NCBI RefSeq assembly: GCF_016811995.1
Contig: NZ_CP069159.1
Coordinates: 1,302,001-1,366,000, forward strand
Length of the DNA: 64,000 nucleotides
Direction of reading: 5' to 3'
Source: Citrobacter sp. R56
Lineage (GTDB): Bacteria > Pseudomonadota > Gammaproteobacteria > Enterobacterales > Enterobacteriaceae
The first letter of the stretch is position 1; every line of letters starts with the position of its first letter. The translations under genes were made by a program, and so were the position numbers. This document shows positions 32,627 through 40,488 of this stretch, piece by piece. Under the pieces are notes generated by a model. It worked only from the letters and a program-made list of their open reading frames with translations. It made no database searches and was not told the DNA's origin.

Positions 32627-34651
32627 TCAGACGGCGATAATCAGTAACAGAATGACCAGCGCAGCCACGACATACAGGCAATACAGGCGGAAGTCGCCGC
32701 TTTGCAGATACTGTATTTTGTGCGCCAGGCGCTGTGTCATACGAACGATGGGAGCGATGATGTACTCATCCCAGAACGGTTCCGTGTTCCGCGCAGCGGT
32801 CGTGGCGTGGAGTAAACCACTGGCGAGCGGTGGTGACGGATCGAGCTGTTTGCGTAACCGATAGAGTGTGGAGAACATCACCCGCAACGGCTGAGTGAAG
32901 CTGCCAGCAGAAGGCGCCATCGCACTTTCCCAGCCGTAGCCGCAGGCCCAGGCATCCCCGGCGCGGCGAAACGCGCCACGTCTGGAGCGATAGACCCACC
33001 AGTAAAGACCCGGCAGGAGAGGCAAGGCGAGAAGCAACAGGAAAACGGTTGATGGAGTCATCAGGGTTTCATGCATTTCACCCGGGATCAGCGAAATGCC
33101 CTCTGCCACAGGCGCGGTGCTGGCCGCCGTAAACGAGAGCACAATCTGCATGATTTGCGGCGCGACCCAGCTTGCGCCGATGCCGGTAAAGACGCACAGC
33201 GCGGCGAGCACAATCATCGCCACCACCATCTGCCAGGGCGCTTCCTGCGCCTGTTCCGCTTTTTCGCTGCGTGGTGCGCCGCAGAAACTGATTCCGTAGA
33301 CTTTTACGAAACACATGGCGGCCAGCGCACCCGTAATGGCGAGCATCACGATGGCGATGGGGCCCGCCAGACGCAATGCCACATCGTCAAACCGGGTCAT
33401 GGCAAATAACGACTGGTAGGTGTACCACTCACTGATAAAACCGTTCAGCGGCGGCATTGCGGAAATGGCCAGACAGCCAATCAGAAACGCGCCTGCGGTC
33501 CAGGGCATCCTTTTCGCCAGCGCGCCCATTTTTTCCATATCGCGGGTGTGCAAACGCCAGATGATGGCCCCGGCGCCAAGAAACAGCAGACCTTTAAACA
33601 AGGCGTGATTGAGCAGGTGAAAGAGAGCGCCCAGCAGGCCGACCGCCGCCAGGATTGGCTGGTGTATCGACAGGCCAATCATGCCGACCCCGACCCCGAG
33701 CAAAATAATGCCGATGTTCTCAACGGTGTGCCAGGCCAGCAGGCGCTTAATGTCATGCTCCGCCAGGGCATAAAGTACGCCGAGCACGGCAGACACGGCG
33801 CCAAACGCCAGCACGATGATGCCCCACCACAGCGGAATGCCGCTATGCGCGAGGAGATCGATACCGACTTTGAGAATGCCGAAAATACCGATCTTCACCA
33901 TCACACCTGACATCAGCGCGGAAGCATGTGACGGTGCGGCAGGGTGAGCGCGGGGCAACCAACTGTGCAGCGGCAGCATCCCCGCTTTGGCGCCAAAACC
34001 AAAAAATGCCAGCAGGAAGACGGCAGAAGCCAGACCGGGCGAGAGTGACAATTCCCGGAAGCTGGCGAAGTCGAGGCTGCCGCTTTGTCGCCACATCAGG
34101 AAGAAGGCGATCATGATCAGAACTGAACCGGCGTGGGCGATGAAGAAGTAGAGCATGCCAGCGCTGACGGATTCGTCATCCTGTTCGGCAATCACCAGGA
34201 ACCATGAGGCCAGCGACATGATTTCGAACAGCACAATAAACCAGAAGGCGTTGTCCATCACCAGCAAACCGACCATCGAGGCGATAAAGAGGTTCATAAA
34301 GAACCCCATCGCGGCTGCACCCTTGCCGACATATTCGCGCATGTAGGCCAAAGAGTAGAGCGCACAGACGGTGACCAGCAGTGAAATCACCAGCACCATA
34401 AAGGCGGACAGACTGTCCATTCGAACCGTCAGCGCGGCAAATGAGAAGGGGGTCTGAATAGCCCAGGTGAGCGTCGCGCCGGTTTTCAGCTGCGTTATCG
34501 CACTGCCGATACCGGTAAGTCCCCCTAAAACCCCCGATAAACCGGCGATATTAATGGCAGCCCGATCGCGTCCTGAGAATAACAATGACATCACGCCGCC
34601 GGCGACATAGAGCGCCAGCGACCACATCAATAATTGCAGGGCATCCATCAA
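32627..34651 (-). CDS. hyfB: HyfB, hydrogenase-4 antiporter-like membrane subunit
   Basis: A 674-residue protein (E. coli 672) with about 16 membrane segments, of the NuoL/HycC family. It has PLHSWLPRAHPAAPSHASAL and DIKRLLAWHTVENIGIILLG, with the conserved ion-path residues. The long C-terminal tail (about 570-674) runs through AFRRAGDAWACGYGWES, a HycC-type extension. Its start overlaps the hyfA stop by 4 nt (ATGA). Confidence 0.95.
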   Translation of the reverse strand: MMDALQLLMWSLALYVAGGVMSLLFSGRDRAAINIAGLSGVLGGLTGIGSAITQLKTGATLTWAIQTPFSFAALTVRMDSLSAFMVLVISLLVTVCALYSLAYMREYVGKGAAAMGFFMNLFIASMVGLLVMDNAFWFIVLFEIMSLASWFLVIAEQDDESVSAGMLYFFIAHAGSVLIMIAFFLMWRQSGSLDFASFRELSLSPGLASAVFLLAFFGFGAKAGMLPLHSWLPRAHPAAPSHASALMSGVMVKIGIFGILKVGIDLLAHSGIPLWWGIIVLAFGAVSAVLGVLYALAEHDIKRLLAWHTVENIGIILLGVGVGMIGLSIHQPILAAVGLLGALFHLLNHALFKGLLFLGAGAIIWRLHTRDMEKMGALAKRMPWTAGAFLIGCLAISAMPPLNGFISEWYTYQSLFAMTRFDDVALRLAGPIAIVMLAITGALAAMCFVKVYGISFCGAPRSEKAEQAQEAPWQMVVAMIVLAALCVFTGIGASWVAPQIMQIVLSFTAASTAPVAEGISLIPGEMHETLMTPSTVFLLLLALPLLPGLYWWVYRSRRGAFRRAGDAWACGYGWESAMAPSAGSFTQPLRVMFSTLYRLRKQLDPSPPLASGLLHATTAARNTEPFWDEYIIAPIVRMTQRLAHKIQYLQSGDFRLYCLYVVAALVILLLIIAV

Positions 34652-35265
34652 CGTTGCTCCTGAGTCAATGAAAGAGGATCCAGCGCGAGGTCTGGCATCG
34701 CGTCGACAGCCAGCTGCTGTTTCAGTCTGGTCTGCTGGCGCAGGACATCATCGGTGACCAGGTGCAACGCCTGAGTGACGCAGGTGGCGACGCACGCCGG
34801 ACCTTCGGGGAGGAAATAGCAGAGGTCGCACTTAACGGCGATGGCTTGTACCCCGGCATCCCAGCGTAAGAAGGGGCTGAGCGCCGGCGCGCTTTCCGGT
34901 ACGTCATTGAGTTGTCCTTCCGCCTGATGGGCAAACTGTGTGGGAACGTCAACAGGACGACTGCCGGAAGGGACAATGGCGCCAAACGGGCAGACAAGGC
35001 CGCAAAGTTTACAGCCAATGCAAAGGCTTTCATTGAGCTGAATGGCGTCATCATGGCGCGTGATCGCATTGACAGGACACACCTGCTTGCAGGGGGCGTC
35101 TTCGCAGTGACGACAAAGCACAGGCGCGGTGTGTGTGGGGGTTCGCACCAGAGCAAGTCGTGGATGTTGCTGCAAGCCTTGCTTTTTATGTACATCCGAA
35201 CACGCAGCAAGACAGGTATTGCATCCAATACACCACTGAGGATCGGCTATCACAAAGCGGTTCAT
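34648..35265 (-). CDS. hyfA: HyfA, hydrogenase-4 electron-carrier protein
   Basis: A 205-residue HycB-like ferredoxin with four [4Fe-4S] sites. Cysteine clusters are CIGCNTCLAACSD, CRHCEDAPCKQVCP, CIGCKLCGLVCP and, later, KCDLC with GPACVATC. It carries electrons from formate dehydrogenase H to the hydrogenase. I start it at MNRFVIADPQWC (35265), the E. coli start; an upstream ATG at 35310 would run past the predicted transcription start. First gene of the hyf operon. Confidence 0.95.
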   Translation of the reverse strand: MNRFVIADPQWCIGCNTCLAACSDVHKKQGLQQHPRLALVRTPTHTAPVLCRHCEDAPCKQVCPVNAITRHDDAIQLNESLCIGCKLCGLVCPFGAIVPSGSRPVDVPTQFAHQAEGQLNDVPESAPALSPFLRWDAGVQAIAVKCDLCYFLPEGPACVATCVTQALHLVTDDVLRQQTRLKQQLAVDAMPDLALDPLSLTQEQR

Positions 35266-35303
35266 GTGGCTCCTTGAGACAAAACAAAACGTTACGCCTG
35301 TTA

Positions 35304-35319
35304 TGCACAAAGGATGCCA
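35304..35319 (-). promoter_or_regulatory. Sigma-54 promoter of the hyf operon
   Basis: On the minus strand the sequence is TGGCATCCTTTGTGCA: GG and GC are separated by exactly 10 bases, as sigma-54 needs (consensus TGGCAC-N5-TTGCW). The transcription start should fall near 35293, giving a leader of about 28 nt before hyfA. HyfR and FhlA are the known activators of this promoter class in E. coli. Confidence 0.85.
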
Positions 35320-35443
35320 TCTTTTTAATTATCTTAAAATCAACTGGTTACGTGGTTTTTGTTGCGAAAACAGAACAAAAGTGATGGTCAATACCGTCCG
35401 CGATTTGGTGTGTCGGCATTAGTGTCGGCAGGGAAAATAACAC

Positions 35444-35459
35444 TGTGATATTAGTCACA
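35444..35459. promoter_or_regulatory. Perfect-core CRP site upstream of hyfA
   Basis: TGTGATATTAGTCACA has both consensus half-sites TGTGA and TCACA with a 6-bp spacer. It lies about 158 bp upstream of the predicted hyf start site and downstream of bcp. cAMP-CRP control of hyf is my inference from the site's position. Confidence 0.7.
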
Positions 35460-35484
35460 TTGGGGGGTGTTACGCAGAGAAACA

Positions 35485-35510
35485 CGGCGCTGGCGCCAAA
35501 GGTGCCGCCG
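35485..35510 (-). terminator. GC-rich hairpin after bcp
   Basis: An inner stem GGCGCC / GGTGCC with an AAA loop, extended by CGGC / GCCG after a 3-nt bulge. On the minus strand it is followed by GTGTTTCTC, a weak U-tract. It separates gcvR-bcp from hyf. Confidence 0.5.
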
Positions 35511-35526
35511 GCGCGGGGAAGAGGAG

Positions 35527-35997
35527 TTACGCGTTTTCTTTTAACCAGTTCAGCACCACATCGTGGTGATTGCTGGTTTTAAAGTCATCGAACACATGCT
35601 CAATTTTCCCGTCGGGATCGACCAGGAAACTGATGCGATGGATGCCATCGTAGGTTTTGCCCATAAAGGATTTTTCACCCCAGATGCCGAATTGTTCGCA
35701 AACCTTATGATCTTCATCTGACAGCAGCGTGAAGTTAAGGACTTCTTTCTCAGCAAATCGGGAGAGCTTCTCAGGTTTATCGGTGCTGATCCCCAGCACT
35801 TCAACACCTGCTTTTTTTAACTCGTCCATGTTATCGCGTAAGCCACAGGCTTGAACGGTACAGCCGGGCGTCATGGCTTTGGGGTAGAAATAAACCAAAA
35901 CTCGCTGTCCCTGGAAGTCGGTTAAATTTACTTGTTCTCCGTCTTGATCCGGCAAGCTAAATTTCGGTGCGGTATCACCGGCTTTCAGTGGGTTCAT
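35527..35997 (-). CDS. bcp: Thiol peroxidase Bcp (PrxQ)
   Basis: A 156-residue peroxiredoxin of the Bcp/PrxQ type, the E. coli length. It reduces peroxides using thioredoxin. The peroxidatic cysteine is in AMTPGCTVQACGLRD (about residue 45) and the resolving cysteine is five residues on (about 50). It starts MNPLKAGDTAPKFSLPDQDG and overlaps the gcvR stop by 1 nt (TAATG). Confidence 0.97.
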   Translation of the reverse strand: MNPLKAGDTAPKFSLPDQDGEQVNLTDFQGQRVLVYFYPKAMTPGCTVQACGLRDNMDELKKAGVEVLGISTDKPEKLSRFAEKEVLNFTLLSDEDHKVCEQFGIWGEKSFMGKTYDGIHRISFLVDPDGKIEHVFDDFKTSNHHDVVLNWLKENA

Positions 35998-36569
35998 TAC
36001 TTAACTCCGTCCTGTTCATCATGTTGTGAGTAATTGACAACGTTTATACTGCCTTGCGCATTGAGTTCTGTACATAGTGCTTTAAACGCTTGTTCAATAT
36101 TTACCGAAACCTGCGATGCCGGGCTATGTGCGGTAATTTGAATAAAAAGCTGCGCAGCCTTTTCGTTTTCAGCGGGTTGAGTGCGTGAAACCAGTTCGGC
36201 GATGTTCATTTGGTGGTTGTCGAACAGGGCGGTAAAACGCTCAATCAAATGCGGAGAGTCTGGCACGTCGACCTGCACCCATACAGTGGCGGGCATTGCC
36301 GGGCGAGGACGGGCGGTCGTGCGCTTCATCACAATCAATAAATCCAGCTCTGCGCCTTTCAACGGCAAGGTCGATTCAATCAGGGTGATGGCGTTCCAGG
36401 AACCCGATAACAACATAATAAACGTAAACTCATCCCCCAGCATCGCCAGTCGACTGTCTTCGATATTACAGCCGCAGCTGCTGACATGGCGGGTGATAGT
36501 GTTCACAATTCCCGGGCGATCGGCACCCAGCGCAGTGATGACCAGATAATGTTGCGATGACGATGTCAA
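35997..36569 (-). CDS. gcvR: GcvR, regulator of the glycine cleavage system
   Basis: A 190-residue protein with two ACT domains (about 7-85 and 95-180). It represses gcvTHP by binding GcvA when glycine is low. The glycine-binding N-terminal region starts SSQHYLVITALGADRPGIVN. I chose the TTG at 36569, which gives exactly the E. coli length and N-terminus (TSSSQHYLV against TLSSQHYLV). ATGs at 36635 and 36602 would add residues that E. coli does not have. The ribosome-binding site before the TTG is only moderate (GGAAG at about -12), so the start is the least certain point. It is divergent from dapA. Confidence 0.9.
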   Translation of the reverse strand: MTSSSQHYLVITALGADRPGIVNTITRHVSSCGCNIEDSRLAMLGDEFTFIMLLSGSWNAITLIESTLPLKGAELDLLIVMKRTTARPRPAMPATVWVQVDVPDSPHLIERFTALFDNHQMNIAELVSRTQPAENEKAAQLFIQITAHSPASQVSVNIEQAFKALCTELNAQGSINVVNYSQHDEQDGVK

Positions 36570-36714
36570 TCCTGTTCTTCCTTTCAGAGGTGAGGTAATC
36601 ATAAGGAAAGCATAAAAAAAACCTGCATACAACAATCAGAACGGCTCTGGTCACTTGCTTTTATTGTCGTACCAAACGTACCATTGAGACACTTGTTTGC
36701 ACAGAGGATGGCCC

Positions 36715-37593
36715 ATGTTCACGGGAAGTATTGTCGCGCTTGTTACACCGATGGATGATAAAGGTAATGTCTGCCGGTCAAGCCTTAAAAAACTGATTGA
36801 TTATCATGTCGCTAGCGGCACTTCGGCGATTGTTTCTGTTGGTACCACCGGCGAGTCCGCCACGCTGAGTCATGATGAGCATGCCGACGTGGTGATGATG
36901 ACGGTGGAGCTGGCTGATGGACGTATTCCGGTGATCGCCGGAACGGGCGCCAATGCGACTGCGGAAGCCATTAGCCTGACTCAGCGTTTCAACGACAGCG
37001 GTATTGTCGGTTGCCTGACGGTGACGCCGTACTACAACCGTCCGACGCAGGAAGGGCTGTTCCAGCATTTCAAAGCCATCGCTGAGCACACCGACCTGCC
37101 GCAAATTCTGTATAATGTGCCATCCCGTACTGGCTGCGATATGCTGCCGGAAACCGTTGGTCGCCTGTCGAAGGTGAAAAATATTGTCGCAATTAAAGAG
37201 GCGACAGGGAACTTAAGTCGCGTTCACCAGATCAAAGAGCTGGTTTCAGATGATTTCGCGCTGCTTAGCGGCGATGATGCGACCTCGATGGACTTTATGC
37301 AGCTCGGTGGTCATGGCGTGATTTCTGTAACGACTAACGTTGCAGCGCGCGATATGGCTGAAATGTGCAAACTGGCGGCAGAAGGGCGTTTTGCCGAGGC
37401 GCGTGTGATCAACCAGCGTCTGATGCCGTTACACAACAAACTATTTGTCGAACCCAATCCTATCCCGGTGAAATGGGCATGTAAGGAGTTGGGTCTTGTG
37501 GCGACCGATACGCTGCGCCTGCCAATGACGCCGATCACGGATAATGGTCGTGAGATTGTCAAAGCGGCGCTTAAGCATGCCGGTTTGCTGTAA
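36715..37593 (+). CDS. dapA: 4-hydroxy-tetrahydrodipicolinate synthase DapA
   Basis: A 292-residue TIM-barrel enzyme that condenses pyruvate with aspartate semialdehyde, the first step unique to lysine and diaminopimelate synthesis. The Schiff-base lysine is in VAIKEATGN (about residue 161), the catalytic tyrosine in LYNVPSRTG (about 133), and the threonine pair in GTTGESATL (44-45). The start is the ATG of [12 protein letters not shown] (36715); the frame open from 36697 adds residues not in the family. It is followed after 16 bp by bamC, as in E. coli. Confidence 0.97.
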   Translation: MFTGSIVALVTPMDDKGNVCRSSLKKLIDYHVASGTSAIVSVGTTGESATLSHDEHADVVMMTVELADGRIPVIAGTGANATAEAISLTQRFNDSGIVGCLTVTPYYNRPTQEGLFQHFKAIAEHTDLPQILYNVPSRTGCDMLPETVGRLSKVKNIVAIKEATGNLSRVHQIKELVSDDFALLSGDDATSMDFMQLGGHGVISVTTNVAARDMAEMCKLAAEGRFAEARVINQRLMPLHNKLFVEPNPIPVKWACKELGLVATDTLRLPMTPITDNGREIVKAALKHAGLL

Positions 37594-37609
37594 AGTTTAG
37601 GGAGATTTG

Positions 37610-38644
37610 ATGGCTTACTCAGTACAAAAGTCGCGCCTGGCCAAGGTTGCGGGTGTTTCGCTTGTTATGCTGCTCGCTGCCTGTAGTTCTGACTCGCGCT
37701 ACAAGCGCCAGGTGAGCGGTGATGAATCCTATCTGGATGCCGCACCGCTTGCTGAACTTCATGCCCCTGCAGGAATGATTCTGCCGGTGCAAACAGGCGA
37801 CTACAACATTCCGGTGACCAACGGCAGCGGTGCTGTGGGTAAAGCGCTGGACATTCGCCCGCCAGCTCAGCCGTTAGCGCTGGTCAGCGGCGCGCGTACC
37901 CAGTTTACTGGCGATACCGCAACTCTGCTGGTGGAGAATGGTCGTGGCAACACGCTGTGGCCACAGGTTGTTAGTCTGATTCAGTCTAAAAACTACCCGA
38001 TTGACAAACGTGACGATGCCACTCAGACGCTGACGACCGGTTGGGTTGACTGGAACCGTCTGGATGAAGACGAGCAGTATCGCGGACGCTATCAAATCTC
38101 TGTTAAACCGCAAGGTTATCAACAGGCTGTCTCAGTGAAACTGGTTAACCTGGAACAGGCGGGTAAACCGGTTGCCGATGCGGCGTCGTTGCAGCGTTAC
38201 AGCGCTGAGATGATGAACGTTATCTCTGCGGGCCTCGATAAGACGGCCACTGACGCGGCGAATGCGGCGCAGAATCGTTCTGCTGCGACCATGGACGTAC
38301 AGAGCGCGGCCGACGACACCGGTCTGCCAATGCTGGTGGTACGTGGTCCGTTTAACGTCGTCTGGCAGCGTCTGCCGGCAGCGCTTGAAAAAGCGGGCAT
38401 GAAAGTGACCGACAGCACGCGCTCGAAGGGTAGCCTCGCCGTGACCTATAAACCGCTTTCTGACAGTGACTGGCAGGAATTGGGCGCAAGCGATCCGGGA
38501 CTGGTTTCCGGCGATTATAAATTGCAGGTCGGTGATTTAGATAACCGCAGCAGCTTGCAGTTTATCGATCCGAAGGGGCATACCCTGACGCAATCGCAAA
38601 ACGATGCCCTGGTTGCCGTATTCCAGGCTGCATTCAGTAAGTAA
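37610..38644 (+). CDS. bamC: BamC (NlpB), outer-membrane assembly lipoprotein
   Basis: A 344-residue lipoprotein, the E. coli length. The signal peptide ends in the lipobox LLAAC with the lipidated cysteine at residue 25. Next come the unstructured BamD-binding stretch ([20 protein letters not shown]) and two helix-grip domains. It is part of the BamABCDE complex that inserts beta-barrel proteins. The start ATG at 37610 has GGGAGA upstream. Its terminator overlaps the purC promoter. Confidence 0.97.
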   Translation: MAYSVQKSRLAKVAGVSLVMLLAACSSDSRYKRQVSGDESYLDAAPLAELHAPAGMILPVQTGDYNIPVTNGSGAVGKALDIRPPAQPLALVSGARTQFTGDTATLLVENGRGNTLWPQVVSLIQSKNYPIDKRDDATQTLTTGWVDWNRLDEDEQYRGRYQISVKPQGYQQAVSVKLVNLEQAGKPVADAASLQRYSAEMMNVISAGLDKTATDAANAAQNRSAATMDVQSAADDTGLPMLVVRGPFNVVWQRLPAALEKAGMKVTDSTRSKGSLAVTYKPLSDSDWQELGASDPGLVSGDYKLQVGDLDNRSSLQFIDPKGHTLTQSQNDALVAVFQAAFSK

Positions 38645-38650
38645 TAAAAC

Positions 38651-38677
38651 AGGGCTGGAGATATCCGGCCCTTTTTT
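38651..38677 (+). terminator. Terminator after bamC
   Basis: A 9-bp stem AGGGCTGGA / TCCGGCCCT (one G-U pair) with a GATA tetraloop and a run of T residues. Its T-run ends only 5 bp before the purC -10 box. Confidence 0.85.
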
Positions 38678-38681
38678 CTGA

Positions 38682-38703
38682 TATGATACGCAAACGTGTG
38701 CGT
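38682..38703 (+). promoter_or_regulatory. purC promoter -10 and PurR operator
   Basis: The -10 box TATGAT (38682-38687) directly adjoins ACGCAAACGTGTGCGT (38688-38703), a PurR operator with one central deviation from the consensus. PurR bound here would cover the transcription start. PurR control of purC is known in E. coli. Confidence 0.9.
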
Positions 38704-38754
38704 CGGCAGAAAAACGCAATTTTTATCGTTAATTCACACCCAGGAGTGTTAAAG

Positions 38755-39468
38755 ATGCAAAAGCAAGCTGAGTTGTATCGTGGTAAAGCGAAAACCGTAT
38801 ACAGCACGGAAAACCCGGACCTGTTGGTGCTCGAATTCCGCAATGATACGTCAGCAGGGGATGGCGCGCGCATTGAACAATTTGATCGCAAAGGGATGGT
38901 GAACAACAAATTCAACCATTTCATTATGACCAAACTGGCAGAAGCGGGTATCCCGACCCAGATGGAGCGACTGCTTTCCGACACCGAGTGTCTGGTGAAA
39001 AAGCTGGATATGGTGCCGGTAGAGTGCGTAGTACGTAATCGCGCGGCAGGCTCTCTGGTGAAACGCTTAGGCGTAGAGGAAGGCATTGAACTGAACCCGC
39101 CGTTGTTCGATCTGTTCCTGAAAAACGACGCTATGCATGACCCGATGGTCAACGATTCCTACTGCGAAACCTTTGGTTGGGTGAGCAAAGAGAATCTGGC
39201 ACGGATGAAAGAGTTAACCTACAAAGCCAACGATGTGCTGAAAAAGCTGTTTGATGATGCGGGTCTGATTCTGGTCGACTTCAAACTGGAATTCGGTCTG
39301 TACAAAGGCGAAGTGGTACTGGGTGATGAGTTCTCTCCGGACGGCAGCCGTCTGTGGGATAAAGAGACGCTGGATAAAATGGACAAAGACCGTTTCCGTC
39401 AGAGTCTTGGCGGCCTGATCGAAGCCTATGAAGCCGTCGCACACCGCCTGGGTGTAAAGTTAGACTAA
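38755..39468 (+). CDS. purC: SAICAR synthase PurC
   Basis: A 237-residue phosphoribosylaminoimidazole-succinocarboxamide synthase that joins aspartate to CAIR using ATP. It starts [16 protein letters not shown], with the nucleotide-binding GKAKTVY. Conserved substrate-binding segments are [36 protein letters not shown] and VDFKLEFGL. The frame extends 24 codons upstream through the PurR operator, so I chose the ATG at 38755, which has an AGGAG site ahead of it. It is PurR-controlled like purMN at the other end of the window. Confidence 0.97.
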   Translation: MQKQAELYRGKAKTVYSTENPDLLVLEFRNDTSAGDGARIEQFDRKGMVNNKFNHFIMTKLAEAGIPTQMERLLSDTECLVKKLDMVPVECVVRNRAAGSLVKRLGVEEGIELNPPLFDLFLKNDAMHDPMVNDSYCETFGWVSKENLARMKELTYKANDVLKKLFDDAGLILVDFKLEFGLYKGEVVLGDEFSPDGSRLWDKETLDKMDKDRFRQSLGGLIEAYEAVAHRLGVKLD

Positions 39469-39480
39469 CATCTTCTCTGA

Positions 39481-39507
39481 AACCGGAGGGTTAAAAACTC
39501 TCCGGTT
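39481..39507 (+). terminator. Hairpin after purC
   Basis: An 8-bp perfect inverted repeat AACCGGAG / CTCCGGTT with an 11-nt loop. There is no U-run after it, so it is at best a partial terminator. Confidence 0.5.
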
Positions 39508-39606
39508 CATCCCGAACAGCCGATTCTGGTAGCTGTTTCCTATGGTAATCCTCTCCCTGAGCGCCTACGATCATCACTATAACGAATATATTGATGAGGT
39601 ATGACT

Positions 39607-40473
39607 ATGCGCTGGCAAGGGCGTCGTGAAAGTGACAATGTGGAAGACAGGCGCAATAGCACCGGTGGTGGCCCCTCTATGGGCGGTCCTGGCTTTCGTT
39701 TGCCAAGTGGCAAAGGCGGCATCATTCTGCTGATTGTGGTGCTGGTAGCGGGTTATTACGGTGTGGATTTAAGCGGATTAATGACCGGTGAACCGGTCTC
39801 GCAACAACAATCGACACGTTCCATCAGCCCGAATGATGATGAAGCGGCAAAATTTACCTCGGTGATCCTGGCAACAACAGAAGACACCTGGGGGCAACAG
39901 TTTGAAAAGATGGGGCGTACCTACCAGCAACCGAAGCTGGTGATGTACCGTGGCGCGACGCGTACCGGGTGCGGTGCGGGCCAGTCGGTAATGGGGCCGT
40001 TTTACTGCCCGGCGGACGGTACCGTCTATATCGATCTCTCGTTCTATGATGACATGAAGAACAAACTGGGCGCTGATGGCGATTTCGCTCAGGGCTATGT
40101 GATCGCCCATGAAGTGGGACACCATGTGCAAAAACTGCTGGGCATTGAGCCGAAAGTGCGTCAGTTGCAGCAGAACGCAACGCAGACAGAAGCAAACCAG
40201 CTTTCCGTACGTATGGAATTACAGGCGGATTGTTTTGCCGGCGTCTGGGGCAACAGCATGAAACATCAGGGTGTGCTGGAATCGGGTGACCTGGAAGAAG
40301 CGCTGAATGCCGCTCAGGCGATTGGCGACGATCGTCTGCAACAGCAAGGGCAGGGGCGTATTGTCCCGGACAGCTTTACGCACGGTACATCTGAGCAGCG
40401 TTACAGCTGGTTTAAACGCGGATTTGATAGCGGCGACCCGGCACAATGTAATACCTTTGGCAAAGGCTTTTAA
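39607..40473 (+). CDS. ypfJ: YpfJ, neutral zinc metallopeptidase-like protein
   Basis: A 288-residue protein (E. coli 287). The N-terminus is glycine-rich and polar, then one membrane segment ([17 protein letters not shown], about 40-58) and a large domain with the zinc motif HEVGHH at about 165-170 ([13 protein letters not shown]). It belongs to the YpfJ/KPN_00710 zinc-metallopeptidase family (DUF, formerly UPF0). The substrate is unknown. Two ATGs are close (39601, 39607); the GAGGT site is spaced better for the second, which also gives [11 protein letters not shown] as in E. coli. Confidence 0.92.
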   Translation: MRWQGRRESDNVEDRRNSTGGGPSMGGPGFRLPSGKGGIILLIVVLVAGYYGVDLSGLMTGEPVSQQQSTRSISPNDDEAAKFTSVILATTEDTWGQQFEKMGRTYQQPKLVMYRGATRTGCGAGQSVMGPFYCPADGTVYIDLSFYDDMKNKLGADGDFAQGYVIAHEVGHHVQKLLGIEPKVRQLQQNATQTEANQLSVRMELQADCFAGVWGNSMKHQGVLESGDLEEALNAAQAIGDDRLQQQGQGRIVPDSFTHGTSEQRYSWFKRGFDSGDPAQCNTFGKGF

Positions 40474-40488
40474 ACGACCGGGGCAGGG

